From: a virus
Length of the DNA: 30,754 bases
Direction: 5' to 3' (one strand)
Virus record (IMG/VR): IMGVR_UViG_3300024346_000341
Coordinates: 1 to 30,754 of that record
Position 1 is the first letter of the stretch, and each line of letters starts with the position of its first letter. The position numbers and the translations under genes were made by a program. Shown here in pieces: positions 9,051-17,222 of this stretch. The notes below the pieces were generated by a model, which was not told the DNA's origin, searched no databases, and was given only the letters and a program-made list of their open reading frames with translations.

Positions 9051-12000
9051 TATCGGAACTAAATCTGAAAATAATGATTCATCAATCACATCGATTGCAA
9101 TTGCACTATATGTTGAAATTGGTAATGCCTCAAATCCTGCGTTAGCAGAAGAAACTGTTCCTGCAATTTTTACGTATGTAGTATAATCTGATGCAGTATA
9201 TGTTGATGGATAAGTTGTGCCGAATGTCTCTGCACTTAATGGTCTGTCATATAGAGTTGCTGATATTGCATAGTTGGACAATGCCGAAACTGGCAAGTCA
9301 CCATATGGCAATCCATACACATCTGATTCGCTTTGAATTTCAATTTGAATTTCATCTCTGAATATGTCAGTTGGATTTCTTCTAGCAGATTGGCCAGAAA
9401 CATATGGTGAAGTTGTCGCTTTGATTGTCTTGTCGTATGTTGTAGTTCCAAGATTTGTATCAAATGTAAAATCAGCTAATGTAGATATTGGTGTCGATGC
9501 ATAATCGGATAACAAAGCATCGTCATAAATTATATATCTAAATCCATTTCCTTCAGAGCGAACAACAATTTCTCTATTCACGGATAGATTATTGAGGTCT
9601 GTTTTAATAACAGGAATTTGTTTAACATATTCTTGATATGTTAATGGATAATTTAGATATGTAGTTTCAAATGTAGAATTTGCAAATGAACCTATTATTC
9701 CTTCATATGCATTTTGAGGCAAATCGTCACCAAACACACTACCAGCAACATCTAAAATTGCAACATCTTGTAATTGTATTTTATACAATGCAATTAGATT
9801 CTCTGCATTTGCGAATTTTTGTGGTGTAACAGAAGATGCCGCAATAGACAAATCAAGCACACTTGGTGTTGGAGATATGATTACAACATAATTACCATAT
9901 GTGTTTAGATTTGAAAGTGTTACAAGAACTGGCAACTCACGATCCATTACAGTTGACATAGACACGCCAACGTCATTGAGTGTAAGTCTAACTGGAATCT
10001 CTGGTTTGACAGTTAATGATTCTGTAGTGATGATAGATTCTAATACAGGAATCGTTCCACTAACAGCAAACGTTTCATACTTAAGTCTTGTTGTCGTTGA
10101 TAGCGTAGAAACGTCAATCCTATCATCAATGAATAAATTCATAATTGATTGATACGCAGGATTTTCTCCATACAAATCGCTGAATCTAGCATTCTGTAAT
10201 ACTGAAATTGGAGTAACAGACCAGTCTTCACCATAAACACCACGTGGTGTCATAGGCAAATTGCCGTATGTGTTATATCCGTATCCAGGTAATGTGTCTA
10301 TGTGTCCAATAACAAATTTTGTTGTCGGTAACGTAGCAGAATTTGAAGTTACATCTAATTCAAATGGAGTTTGAATAATGAACGAATGTCTAACATCTCC
10401 CTGATTGATTGTGATTGCAACATCGGTAAGTCCAGTTACTTCATCTCCTTCAGGAACTAAATGTATAACATATTCTTTAACATTAAGTAAGTTTGTGTCG
10501 AGTCTGAGTTTTGGCGCTTCAACCTTAATTTGCATGTTGATGCTAGAGAATTCATACTGGGCACCCACAGTAAGATGCGTGAATATCTGAACAAGCATTC
10601 TCTGAATGTCTGGATTATTAATCAATTCTGCACGAATATCAAGATCGTTAAGAATCTGAATCTCACCAAAGTATATGAGTCCAGCAGGGTGAATGATTGA
10701 TTTTAATGTATCTGAATACGTTTGAAAAGTTAATCCACTCTTGATAACATAAGAGTAATCTTGATAGTAGTATGAGTCTTGAATAATCTTGTAATCAATT
10801 TTACCATCGTCATTTAGAAAAATACCGTTTTTGATTCCTAAACCAGAAATGACAGGTATTAAGTTTGCGTTTCCGTCACCAATAGTAGCCGCAGACGCAT
10901 TAGCCGCACTATAGTCGATACCAAAATTTGTAATTTCAACAGCACGAATCGAACCAATACCTGTGATGTTATTCGATGTGTCAACAGTAACGTTTGCGCT
11001 TTTACCTTGAATATTTGTTGCTACTAGATTTGCACTTGAACCAGTTGTTGTGGTAATTGAAATTGAAGGTAAATTTGCAGAACTATATCCAGTACCAAAA
11101 TTTGTTAATTCAATACGTTTGATTGGACCTTTTACTGACCAATCTTGATTTTTAATAATGTCGTAGTAACTACCATCAGCTTTCATTTGAAAGCCATCTT
11201 CAAATAGAAGGTCGAATGATGTGCTTTCTACAACTGATGCAATTTGACCAGCGGCACCTGTACCAGATCCACCCGTAAATACTAATGTGTTTCCAACGCC
11301 ATAGTTAGAACCAGCATTACTAATTGTGATTAATTTGTCCGACAACAATCCCAAAGATGCAATTGTTGTGTCTTGTAGTGTGATAGAAGGTTTCTTAAAA
11401 TATCCTTCACCTCTATTGAGAACAGATACTTCAGAAATTTCACCAACAGTAAATGTATTTGCACCAGAAGTTACGCTGTATGTATTTGCAAGCGCAGTAA
11501 CTTGGACAAGAAATCCACTACCACCAGTTCCGCTATTGTCGATGGTTGCGTTAGTATTTAATTGATATCCATGTCCGATTGTATTTACTTGTAATGCACT
11601 AATTGGAGATTCTTTAATTGATGAAACTTTAGCTTGGGCCTCTGATCCATTGCCAGTAATTGTAATAACATCGCCATCTTCATATCCAGAACCACCATCA
11701 ACAATTGTAACACTTGATACAATACCATAAATTGTTGTAGATAAATCTTCATCATCAATATCAACAATATCTTCACCCGCAGTAAAAGTACCGCTGACGA
11801 GTTTAAGTGTCATCTCTGAGATTTCTAATGCACCAATAAAGAATTTTTTAATGTCAACTACGTTTGCGAGAACACCAGAAGTTTGTCCACGAATAGTTTT
11901 ATTTAAAAATAAAAATATATCTCTAGTGTCGGCAGATATAGCAATTGTTCTGATGATTTGTGTCTTTTCAAAATTACCATCAGATATACGAAGAATGTCA

Positions 12001-12569
12001 GTTCCTGGATAATAAAAATCAATGTCTTCATTGTATAGAAGTTTGAACAAGAATCTGTAAGACTGTTCGTTACTCTTAGATTCATAAAAATCTTTAAAAT
12101 ATTGTGCAACTAGTTGTTTATTACCATAATATGTTGCAGGTATGCTAGGATATAATTCTTCTCTGAGGTAATCAACATACTTGTCAACGGAAGTTTCAAG
12201 ATTCTTATAGTTTAAAATATTTCCTGATGCACGACCAACGTTGTCTTTAATTATACTGATTGTTGCAGTAGCACCAGAAGTCTGACCAGTAACACTTTCA
12301 GTATATGCAAATACAGTTCTTGATGTTAGTGCAATTACAATAGAATTTGTTTTAACTTCTTTGATCGATGCAATTGCGCCAGAAGTTGCGCCAACAATTG
12401 TTTCACCAACAACAAACGTTTCAGTTTTATTGGTTACTGATAATGTTGTAGATTGCATCCATTCATAGTATGCTTTCATAAACAGCAAAAATCTTTCCGT
12501 ATTAACGGAAGAATTTTCACCAATAAATGATTCTACATTTAATGAAGGTTTGAAAAATGAATCATTCAT
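8880..12569 (-). CDS. gp7: Baseplate wedge initiator gp7-like
   Basis: 1229 residues (T4 gp7 has 1032). It lies between gp6 and gp8 as in T4, starting 3 bases after the gp6 stop. Residues 21-40 and 122-180 are helical with conserved-looking aromatic patterns (FLLFMKAYYEWMQ; YVDYLREELYPSIP; YRFLFKLLYNEDIDFYYPG), and 604-640 (YSYVIKSGL...IIHPAGLIYFGEI) is a hallmark I associate with gp7 of marine T4-like phages. Three TSGA modules (55-75, 93-110, 225-240) and about six Gly-Tyr units (284-576) make up the N-terminal half. The last 56 residues are a GSGTxF module shared with the DUF4815-type protein. In T4, gp7 nucleates wedge assembly with gp10 and binds gp8 and gp6. Direct identity to T4 gp7 is not obvious by eye; position and family resemblance carry the call. 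Confidence 0.82.
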   Translation of the reverse strand: MNDSFFKPSLNVESFIGENSSVNTERFLLFMKAYYEWMQSTTLSVTNKTETFVVGETIVGATSGAIASIKEVKTNSIVIALTSRTVFAYTESVTGQTSGATATISIIKDNVGRASGNILNYKNLETSVDKYVDYLREELYPSIPATYYGNKQLVAQYFKDFYESKSNEQSYRFLFKLLYNEDIDFYYPGTDILRISDGNFEKTQIIRTIAISADTRDIFLFLNKTIRGQTSGVLANVVDIKKFFIGALEISEMTLKLVSGTFTAGEDIVDIDDEDLSTTIYGIVSSVTIVDGGSGYEDGDVITITGNGSEAQAKVSSIKESPISALQVNTIGHGYQLNTNATIDNSGTGGSGFLVQVTALANTYSVTSGANTFTVGEISEVSVLNRGEGYFKKPSITLQDTTIASLGLLSDKLITISNAGSNYGVGNTLVFTGGSGTGAAGQIASVVESTSFDLLFEDGFQMKADGSYYDIIKNQDWSVKGPIKRIELTNFGTGYSSANLPSISITTTTGSSANLVATNIQGKSANVTVDTSNNITGIGSIRAVEITNFGIDYSAANASAATIGDGNANLIPVISGLGIKNGIFLNDDGKIDYKIIQDSYYYQDYSYVIKSGLTFQTYSDTLKSIIHPAGLIYFGEIQILNDLDIRAELINNPDIQRMLVQIFTHLTVGAQYEFSSINMQIKVEAPKLRLDTNLLNVKEYVIHLVPEGDEVTGLTDVAITINQGDVRHSFIIQTPFELDVTSNSATLPTTKFVIGHIDTLPGYGYNTYGNLPMTPRGVYGEDWSVTPISVLQNARFSDLYGENPAYQSIMNLFIDDRIDVSTLSTTTRLKYETFAVSGTIPVLESIITTESLTVKPEIPVRLTLNDVGVSMSTVMDRELPVLVTLSNLNTYGNYVVIISPTPSVLDLSIAASSVTPQKFANAENLIALYKIQLQDVAILDVAGSVFGDDLPQNAYEGIIGSFANSTFETTYLNYPLTYQEYVKQIPVIKTDLNNLSVNREIVVRSEGNGFRYIIYDDALLSDYASTPISTLADFTFDTNLGTTTYDKTIKATTSPYVSGQSARRNPTDIFRDEIQIEIQSESDVYGLPYGDLPVSALSNYAISATLYDRPLSAETFGTTYPSTYTASDYTTYVKIAGTVSSANAGFEALPISTYSAIAIDVIDESLFSDLVPIVIGSGTNFVSDFSSGSVFVANNEYFEVESVANTTYMITDRLPANAFSGVVAHRISA
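10842..11720 (-). repeat. Array of about six Gly-Tyr beta repeats in gp7
   Basis: Residues 284-576. Each unit has the plan V-x-I/V-x3-GxGY-x5-8-I-x-I-x-G/GSGxxAxA. Gly-Tyr cores are at about 292 (GGSGY), 331 (GHGY), 387 (GEGY), 420 (GSNY), 492 (GTGY) and 550 (GIDY). Spacing is irregular (about 40-70 residues) and the DNA copies are diverged, so the expansion is old. Confidence 0.7.
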
Positions 12570-12572
12570 TTT

Positions 12573-14390
12573 TTATCTGTTGACTAAACTAATTGATTTA
12601 TCATCAATCATTGTGACTGATATGTCAGCATCTCTAATTGTAATAATCTGACCTCTTAATGGAAGAATGTCTTTGTCTTGTGGCACCGCAGTTATTTTTA
12701 ATGTTGTGCCACCATCATTGAACGCAGTTGGTGCAAAGTTAGTTAATATAATCTTACCTGTAACGTAATTAATTGATCCGGCATTAACAGATACAGCAAC
12801 GTTTTCAATCCCAAGTACTCTGTAGATACGAATTAAACCATTGTTATCTTCTAAGTAACAATTTGAAAACCCACCCAAAGTAAATGCATTGGATGTGATT
12901 TTATTACCAACACCAAATGATTGAGTTGTTGGTCTGCCATCAGTTGCATCGTCAATTGCATTTGAGAAATTAATCTCATATCGTGTGCCTACACCCAATT
13001 GAACGTCAACTTCTTTTCGCATTTGTGCTGTAGTAACACTACTTAAGATTGATCTCTCAGAAACATCAATCAGTCTAGATAATTTAGAATATCTGAAATA
13101 TTTTGAGAATTGATTAATTTCATCTGTATTGTATGTTTTAATTGTGTCAATTACAAGTTGTTCAATTTCAGCCGAAGTTGATATTGTTGCATCAGACTGA
13201 TACTTTACAGTCACATCAACAATAATATATGTGTATTCGGGATCAACAATTTCTGTAGATATAGTTAAAACTTTTTTAGGTTTAATTATAGAATTAATCA
13301 AATTAAGTTTTTCTGTTGCCGTCAATACATCACCAACGGTAGGTTTAACTGCAATGAATACTTTACCATATGTTGGTGGATCATTGTCTTCACCACCCCA
13401 AACAATGCAAGAATCTACTGTTGCTTGCTGTAACATTAGAGTTTTATAGTCATCGGCTGTTACCACACGATTCTGTGCTTCATATGCTTTTGGTGCATTG
13501 AATTTAATTTGATTGATTGTTTCTCTGTCTGCACCACCAGCGGCTGGATCGGATGCAACAAAGGCAATTGTTGTCACGTTTGCAATAGCATCTGAATATG
13601 TCAATGTCTCGATTTCGTTTGCTGAAGAACCATTAGACACAAGATATTCAAGCACAATAATATTGCCTGCATTTAACGCAACACCAAAGACACCATCACC
13701 AAATTTAATTTCAAATTGGCCATCTTCAGCTTCTTCAATGTAATAAACTCTAGTTGTAGATGTGACTTCAACTAAATTAACAACTTTTGAAAATGTTCTT
13801 GTTGTGCTATCGACTGAAGAATTTAAAACACTAACAGTCAATGTTGATGTGTCTACGTCTTTATTTGGAATTAAAAATCTTTGATCCGAATCATTCAGAT
13901 TTACAGTATATCTTCTGTTAATATATCGTCCCTCTCGAAGAGACATTGTGCTACTATAAACACCATTTGTTGGTGATACAATAACTGAACTTGTGTTTAA
14001 AAAGTTAAATGCTTTTCCATCTACTGTACCCCTAAAAGAAGTATATGCAGGAATAGTTATACTTACTGGAGAACTAGTAAGTGTCAATGTTGCAGTTCCG
14101 CTAATAGATGCAGATGTGATTGAACGTGGTGTGTAGTTTAAAGACTTTGCTAAGTTGACAACTGAATTTCTTTTTTGTGCTGTCGGCAAAAATGCTTCAG
14201 CGGCTACCATGTTTAGGTAGAAAGAATTGTAGTATGTATTATATGCTAACAGGTCAAGCAGAACATTAAGTCCAGAGCCTTCAAAGTTATAGTCTCTGAA
14301 TTGATCTTGCGCTTGCAGATAGGATTTAAAATTGGTTTTTATTCCTTGAAAGTCTAGCGCATCTAGTTTTAAATTATTATCGGATGCCAT
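12573..14390 (-). CDS. gp6: Baseplate wedge protein gp6 (baseplate J-like)
   Basis: 605 residues (T4 gp6 has 660). The N-terminal region (DYNFEGSGLNVLLDLLAYNT at about 33-52, then EAFLPTAQKR near 65-74, and LNYTPRS) is the strongly conserved gp6/baseplate-J signature. The middle (residues about 220-330, EEAEDGQFEIKFGDGVFG and VVTADDYKTL) is also typical of baseplate J proteins. gp6 dimers form the inner ring that holds the wedges together around the hub. The ATG overlaps the gp25 stop (TAATG), and the stop is 3 bases before gp7: the order gp25-gp6-gp7-gp8 is the conserved wedge module. No membrane segment; no oddities beyond slightly shorter length. Confidence 0.94.
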   Translation of the reverse strand: MASDNNLKLDALDFQGIKTNFKSYLQAQDQFRDYNFEGSGLNVLLDLLAYNTYYNSFYLNMVAAEAFLPTAQKRNSVVNLAKSLNYTPRSITSASISGTATLTLTSSPVSITIPAYTSFRGTVDGKAFNFLNTSSVIVSPTNGVYSSTMSLREGRYINRRYTVNLNDSDQRFLIPNKDVDTSTLTVSVLNSSVDSTTRTFSKVVNLVEVTSTTRVYYIEEAEDGQFEIKFGDGVFGVALNAGNIIVLEYLVSNGSSANEIETLTYSDAIANVTTIAFVASDPAAGGADRETINQIKFNAPKAYEAQNRVVTADDYKTLMLQQATVDSCIVWGGEDNDPPTYGKVFIAVKPTVGDVLTATEKLNLINSIIKPKKVLTISTEIVDPEYTYIIVDVTVKYQSDATISTSAEIEQLVIDTIKTYNTDEINQFSKYFRYSKLSRLIDVSERSILSSVTTAQMRKEVDVQLGVGTRYEINFSNAIDDATDGRPTTQSFGVGNKITSNAFTLGGFSNCYLEDNNGLIRIYRVLGIENVAVSVNAGSINYVTGKIILTNFAPTAFNDGGTTLKITAVPQDKDILPLRGQIITIRDADISVTMIDDKSISLVNR

Positions 14391-14773
14391 TATGCTGTCC
14401 TCTTGATTGTTGTTTGTAGACCTGAAATACCAGTCGCATTTTTAATGGTATATTCCAACTTGATATCAAATCCATCATCCGAGTAGTTAACCTTTATGTC
14501 TTTTAAAGTTATACGCTTTTCGTATTTCTCAATGTCAATTTTAAGACTGTTTCTAAGTTCATACAATGTGAATGCGCCATTTCTAGAGAACAGATAATTT
14601 TTAACACTGCTACCATAGTCTGGCATAAATGGTCGTGTGCCTTTTGGTGTATTAATTAAATTAGACAAAGACCTTCTGATCGCAACTTCATTTGTGATGG
14701 GACGAACGTCACCCGTCACAGGATGAGGTGTGAAATCTAAAGGTAAATCTTTATAAAATACAATATCTGCCAT
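14390..14773 (-). CDS. gp25: Baseplate wedge protein gp25 (sheath initiator)
   Basis: 127 residues, the family length (T4 gp25 has 132). IRRSLSNLINTPKGTRPF at 32-49 aligns with T4 IKNSLLGIITTRKGSRPF, and PDYGSSVKNYLF with PEFGCDLSDQLF. gp25/TssE/W proteins nucleate sheath assembly on the gp6 ring; their conserved EPR motif (NYEPRI in T4) reads KYEKRI here (residues 83-88), with Glu and Arg kept but Pro replaced by Lys. It follows the Hc1-like gene and overlaps gp6 by one base. A one-mismatch late promoter lies just upstream, but there is no clear SD sequence before the ATG (GAAAAAAATGG). Confidence 0.95.
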   Translation of the reverse strand: MADIVFYKDLPLDFTPHPVTGDVRPITNEVAIRRSLSNLINTPKGTRPFMPDYGSSVKNYLFSRNGAFTLYELRNSLKIDIEKYEKRITLKDIKVNYSDDGFDIKLEYTIKNATGISGLQTTIKRTA

Positions 14774-14783
14774 TTTTTTCTTT

Positions 14784-14791
14784 TATTTATG
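14784..14791 (-). promoter_or_regulatory. Possible late promoter (CATAAATA) before gp25
   Basis: One mismatch to TATAAATA, same variant as at 21345. Predicted start would leave only about 5 bases before the gp25 ATG, too short for a normal ribosome binding site, so this may be chance or may yield a nearly leaderless mRNA. Confidence 0.28.
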
Positions 14792-14795
14792 TCTG

Positions 14796-14972
14796 TTATT
14801 CGGCAGTCTTTGCGTCTTGGATTTCTTTTCTGCGTTCTTTTGCGGCTTTAGTGAACTCTGCTAATGCTTTTCTTGCTCTAGTGCCAGCCGCTTTATTTCC
14901 TTTTTCGTCAAACTTTGCGCTTTCTGCAAGATATGATTCAAATAAATTTACTAAGTTTTCGTGATTTGTCAT
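14796..14972 (-). CDS. Hc1/histone H1-like small basic protein
   Basis: 58 residues, read by hand from ATG at 14972 to TAA at 14796. The core KGNKAAGTRARKALAEFTKA (residues 24-43), followed by KERRKEIQDAK, closely matches the small Hc1-type histone-like proteins I know from Bacteroidetes and several large phages, with a predicted two-helix layout rich in Lys, Arg and Ala. An SD sequence (AAGGAAA) lies 6-7 bases upstream of the ATG. It sits alone between the gp5-like gene and gp25, in the late tail block. Possible roles are DNA condensation in the head or interference with host nucleoid; neither is shown by the sequence. Acidic N-terminal residues make the protein only moderately basic overall. 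Confidence 0.8.
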   Translation of the reverse strand: MTNHENLVNLFESYLAESAKFDEKGNKAAGTRARKALAEFTKAAKERRKEIQDAKTAE

Positions 14973-14992
14973 TATTATTTCCTTATAAAATG

Positions 14993-15026
14993 TTGACTTT
15001 TGCTTGACAGTATGTTATATTACTGT
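14993..15026 (+). promoter_or_regulatory. Sigma70-like promoter overlapping an inverted repeat, antisense direction
   Basis: In the 72-base gap downstream of the gp5-like gene, the plus strand reads TTGACT, 17 bases, TATATT. The -10 (15016-15021) lies in a perfect 6-base inverted repeat, ACAGTA / TACTGT (15007-15012 and 15021-15026, 8-base spacer). Any transcript would run antisense into the gp5-like gene. Alternatively the repeat is a weak AU-rich hairpin at the end of that gene. Unproven. Confidence 0.25.
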
Positions 15027-15044
15027 GTAGACTGTGATTTTAAG

Positions 15045-16985
15045 TTAGACACTACCTTTTAGATTAGAGGGTACTGCTAGATAACGATTTGGTGCACCTA
15101 ACAGATCATACACATCGGTTACACCGCCAGTTGTTGTGGGAATCTGATTTATTCCAGCGTTCTGAGTGATATAAGCCAATGCATCTGCTTGATTCATTGT
15201 GGGAGTTATTTCTAATGCACATGCCAATACACCACATACTTGAGGTGAAGCCATGCTAGTGCCGCTGAGTTTGGCAACGTAATATCTGGAATCTCTGGCA
15301 TCAGGCACAGGAGTAGGTAAAACTCCTTGAGATGTAATGACGTTTGTAAGCCAAGCACTGGTAATAATTGCTCCAGGAGCAAACACATCCACACGAGGCC
15401 CTCGGTGACTGAAGTTGGCTTTTCTGTCAGCGCCTGGACTATCAGTTGATGATGATATTGCTCCCACACATATAACACCCGAAGTCGCACCCGGTGACTG
15501 GCCACGACTATAATATATAGGGTTGCCTGAATTAGCGCCTGTTGCCGTCACCGTGTTGTTGTAATCAACATCGCTAGGATTTGTTGTCATTCTATAATAA
15601 TAATTTCCTGCCGCGGCGACCATGATAATACCCGCATTGATACAAGATTCTATATCAGCATCCATTGCGTCATTTCTCAATGGAATACGAGCAATGTTGT
15701 CATCAGAGTCAACGGTGATGCCATATGCTGCCAATTGATTAATAGTAAACGGACCTGTGTAAGTTGATCCTTGATATGTCACAGATGTAATATCAGTATA
15801 ATTTATTGTGTATCGTGAAATCCAACTGTTGTTTACAATTGTTGGTGTCATGTCACCAGCCGCACGTTTTTGATTATGCCAATACAAAATATATTTGTAT
15901 AAGTAAGCATATTGAACACCGCCCGTTACATACTGCGGACTTATGTTGTAAATATTAGCATTAGGTGCCCAGCCTTGTGTGTTACCTGCCACAGTGCCTG
16001 CCACATGAACAGCATGTCTACTGTCATCGGAAGAAGAACTACGATTGGTTGTTATGGGAGGACTGTATGTCTGACCATAACTAGAATCACCTGGTATGTT
16101 TAGAGAATACCAATTGAAATATTTTACTCTACTGCCACCCGTGCCGTCTGGATTCACAGCAAATTCGGGATGATTCGGATCTATGACACCATCCACAATA
16201 ACTACATCAACTCCACTGCCGCTGGCTTTGAGTGAAACTATACCAGATAAATCGGTCTTTGTGGCAGTGGCACCGCTTGATCCCCAAGTAGTATCAGGAT
16301 TAGACCCATACCAAGACCTGTACAATCCCCAATTGCGATCCTTAACTCCGCCCACGCCAAATTGTTGACCTGGAGTCAAAGTCAAAGCCTTGCTCCAAAA
16401 CTCTGAATATTGATACGCAGGAACAAGAGGGACTGTATTCAATTGGTTCACAGTAGCGACTATATCCAATTTGTCTTCAAGTGTTAATATTCTTGAAAGT
16501 AATGCATTAAGTGTAGTTGTATTTACACTATCAGACAAGGTTAAATTATTTTTTCCTCTTAACGTTAAGTTTGTGTCTGCTGAAATTCCAATTGATGCAT
16601 TGTTCACATCCCACAAAACATCGTTTTTATTAACAACGTTAGCAAAGTTTCTAGTCATGTTTGGTGCAGTACCGAAATACTCTGCGGCCGCTTGTGGAAT
16701 TGCAGGAAGATATCCTAAAATTGCTGGCTCTTGTGCAGACAACGCATCTAAGAAGAAACCAAAAACCCATTCACCAACTCTAGGCGTTCCGTAGAGGTTT
16801 GGTGTATTCAGAGGATGAATAGATAGTGCAAATGGTAAGTCTTCAGTCAGAACTAAATTAGTTGACTTTGCAGGATGATATCCAAAGCATCGCACTTTGC
16901 ATCTTCCAAGTGTCAAAGGATCGTTGATATCTTCAACAACTCCAATCCACCAAACAAATCCATCTTGCCCAATAAAATTTCTCAT
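15045..16985 (-). CDS. gp5: gp5-like baseplate hub/spike protein fused to a subtilisin-like (S8) protease
   Basis: 646 residues from ATG at 16985; a TTG one codon upstream is possible but less likely. Residues 11-40 (FVWWIGVVEDINDPLTLGR, then FGYHP) align directly with the OB-fold of T4 gp5 (FVGVVEDRMDPLKLGR...GLHP). Residues about 125-190 are a short Asn/Thr/Leu beta stretch and a Leu-rich helix. The lysozyme domain of T4 gp5 is absent. From about 215 to 635 there is a subtilase domain with Asp265 (VVIVDGVID), His324 (RHAVHVAGTVAG; usually HGTHVAG), oxyanion Asn461 (AAAGN) and Ser577 (SGTSMASP): the full set. Neighbours include a gp27-like hub gene upstream, the partner of gp5. I infer a protease-tipped spike, possibly for proteinaceous cell surface layers or for self-processing. 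No signal peptide. Confidence 0.92.
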   Translation of the reverse strand: MRNFIGQDGFVWWIGVVEDINDPLTLGRCKVRCFGYHPAKSTNLVLTEDLPFALSIHPLNTPNLYGTPRVGEWVFGFFLDALSAQEPAILGYLPAIPQAAAEYFGTAPNMTRNFANVVNKNDVLWDVNNASIGISADTNLTLRGKNNLTLSDSVNTTTLNALLSRILTLEDKLDIVATVNQLNTVPLVPAYQYSEFWSKALTLTPGQQFGVGGVKDRNWGLYRSWYGSNPDTTWGSSGATATKTDLSGIVSLKASGSGVDVVIVDGVIDPNHPEFAVNPDGTGGSRVKYFNWYSLNIPGDSSYGQTYSPPITTNRSSSSDDSRHAVHVAGTVAGNTQGWAPNANIYNISPQYVTGGVQYAYLYKYILYWHNQKRAAGDMTPTIVNNSWISRYTINYTDITSVTYQGSTYTGPFTINQLAAYGITVDSDDNIARIPLRNDAMDADIESCINAGIIMVAAAGNYYYRMTTNPSDVDYNNTVTATGANSGNPIYYSRGQSPGATSGVICVGAISSSTDSPGADRKANFSHRGPRVDVFAPGAIITSAWLTNVITSQGVLPTPVPDARDSRYYVAKLSGTSMASPQVCGVLACALEITPTMNQADALAYITQNAGINQIPTTTGGVTDVYDLLGAPNRYLAVPSNLKGSV

Positions 16986-16988
16986 CAA

Positions 16989-17222
16989 TTATCCCACATG
17001 CTTAAAATATTGAATTTGTCTCTCTTGATTCGCAACCCATTCATCTGATGGTTTACCTTCACCTTTGTAGTAGCGCAATGGTCTACCCGTCTTCTTAGAG
17101 ACTAGCGCCCATTTGCCATCTACTTGCTTGAGTGTCTCAATCAATTCTGGACCAAAAACTTCTTCTTCCCACTCTTCTTGTGAAAGAGTAGTGCCTTGTA
17201 TAAATTCTTTAAATTTTTTCAT
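16989..17222 (-). CDS. 77-residue protein with MKKFKEFI N-terminus, unknown function
   Basis: Begins MKKFKEFIQGTTLSQEEWEE and contains KWALVSKKTGRPLRYYKGEG and KPSDEWVANQERQIQYFKH, a short module I have seen in hypothetical proteins of marine T4-like phages, alone or as a C-terminal domain. The ATG overlaps the kinase stop (ATGA) and the stop lies 3 bases before the gp5-like ATG region, so it is co-translated with both. The N-terminal ten residues resemble the T4 capsid-targeting peptide (MKTYQEFIAE) of internal proteins. No function can be assigned. Confidence 0.8.
   Translation of the reverse strand: MKKFKEFIQGTTLSQEEWEEEVFGPELIETLKQVDGKWALVSKKTGRPLRYYKGEGKPSDEWVANQERQIQYFKHVG

Noticed and set aside
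14973-15044. Minus-strand sigma70 promoter (CTGTCA-17-TATAAG) before the Hc1-like gene
   Set aside because: Transcription would start inside or after the ribosome binding site, leaving no usable leader.
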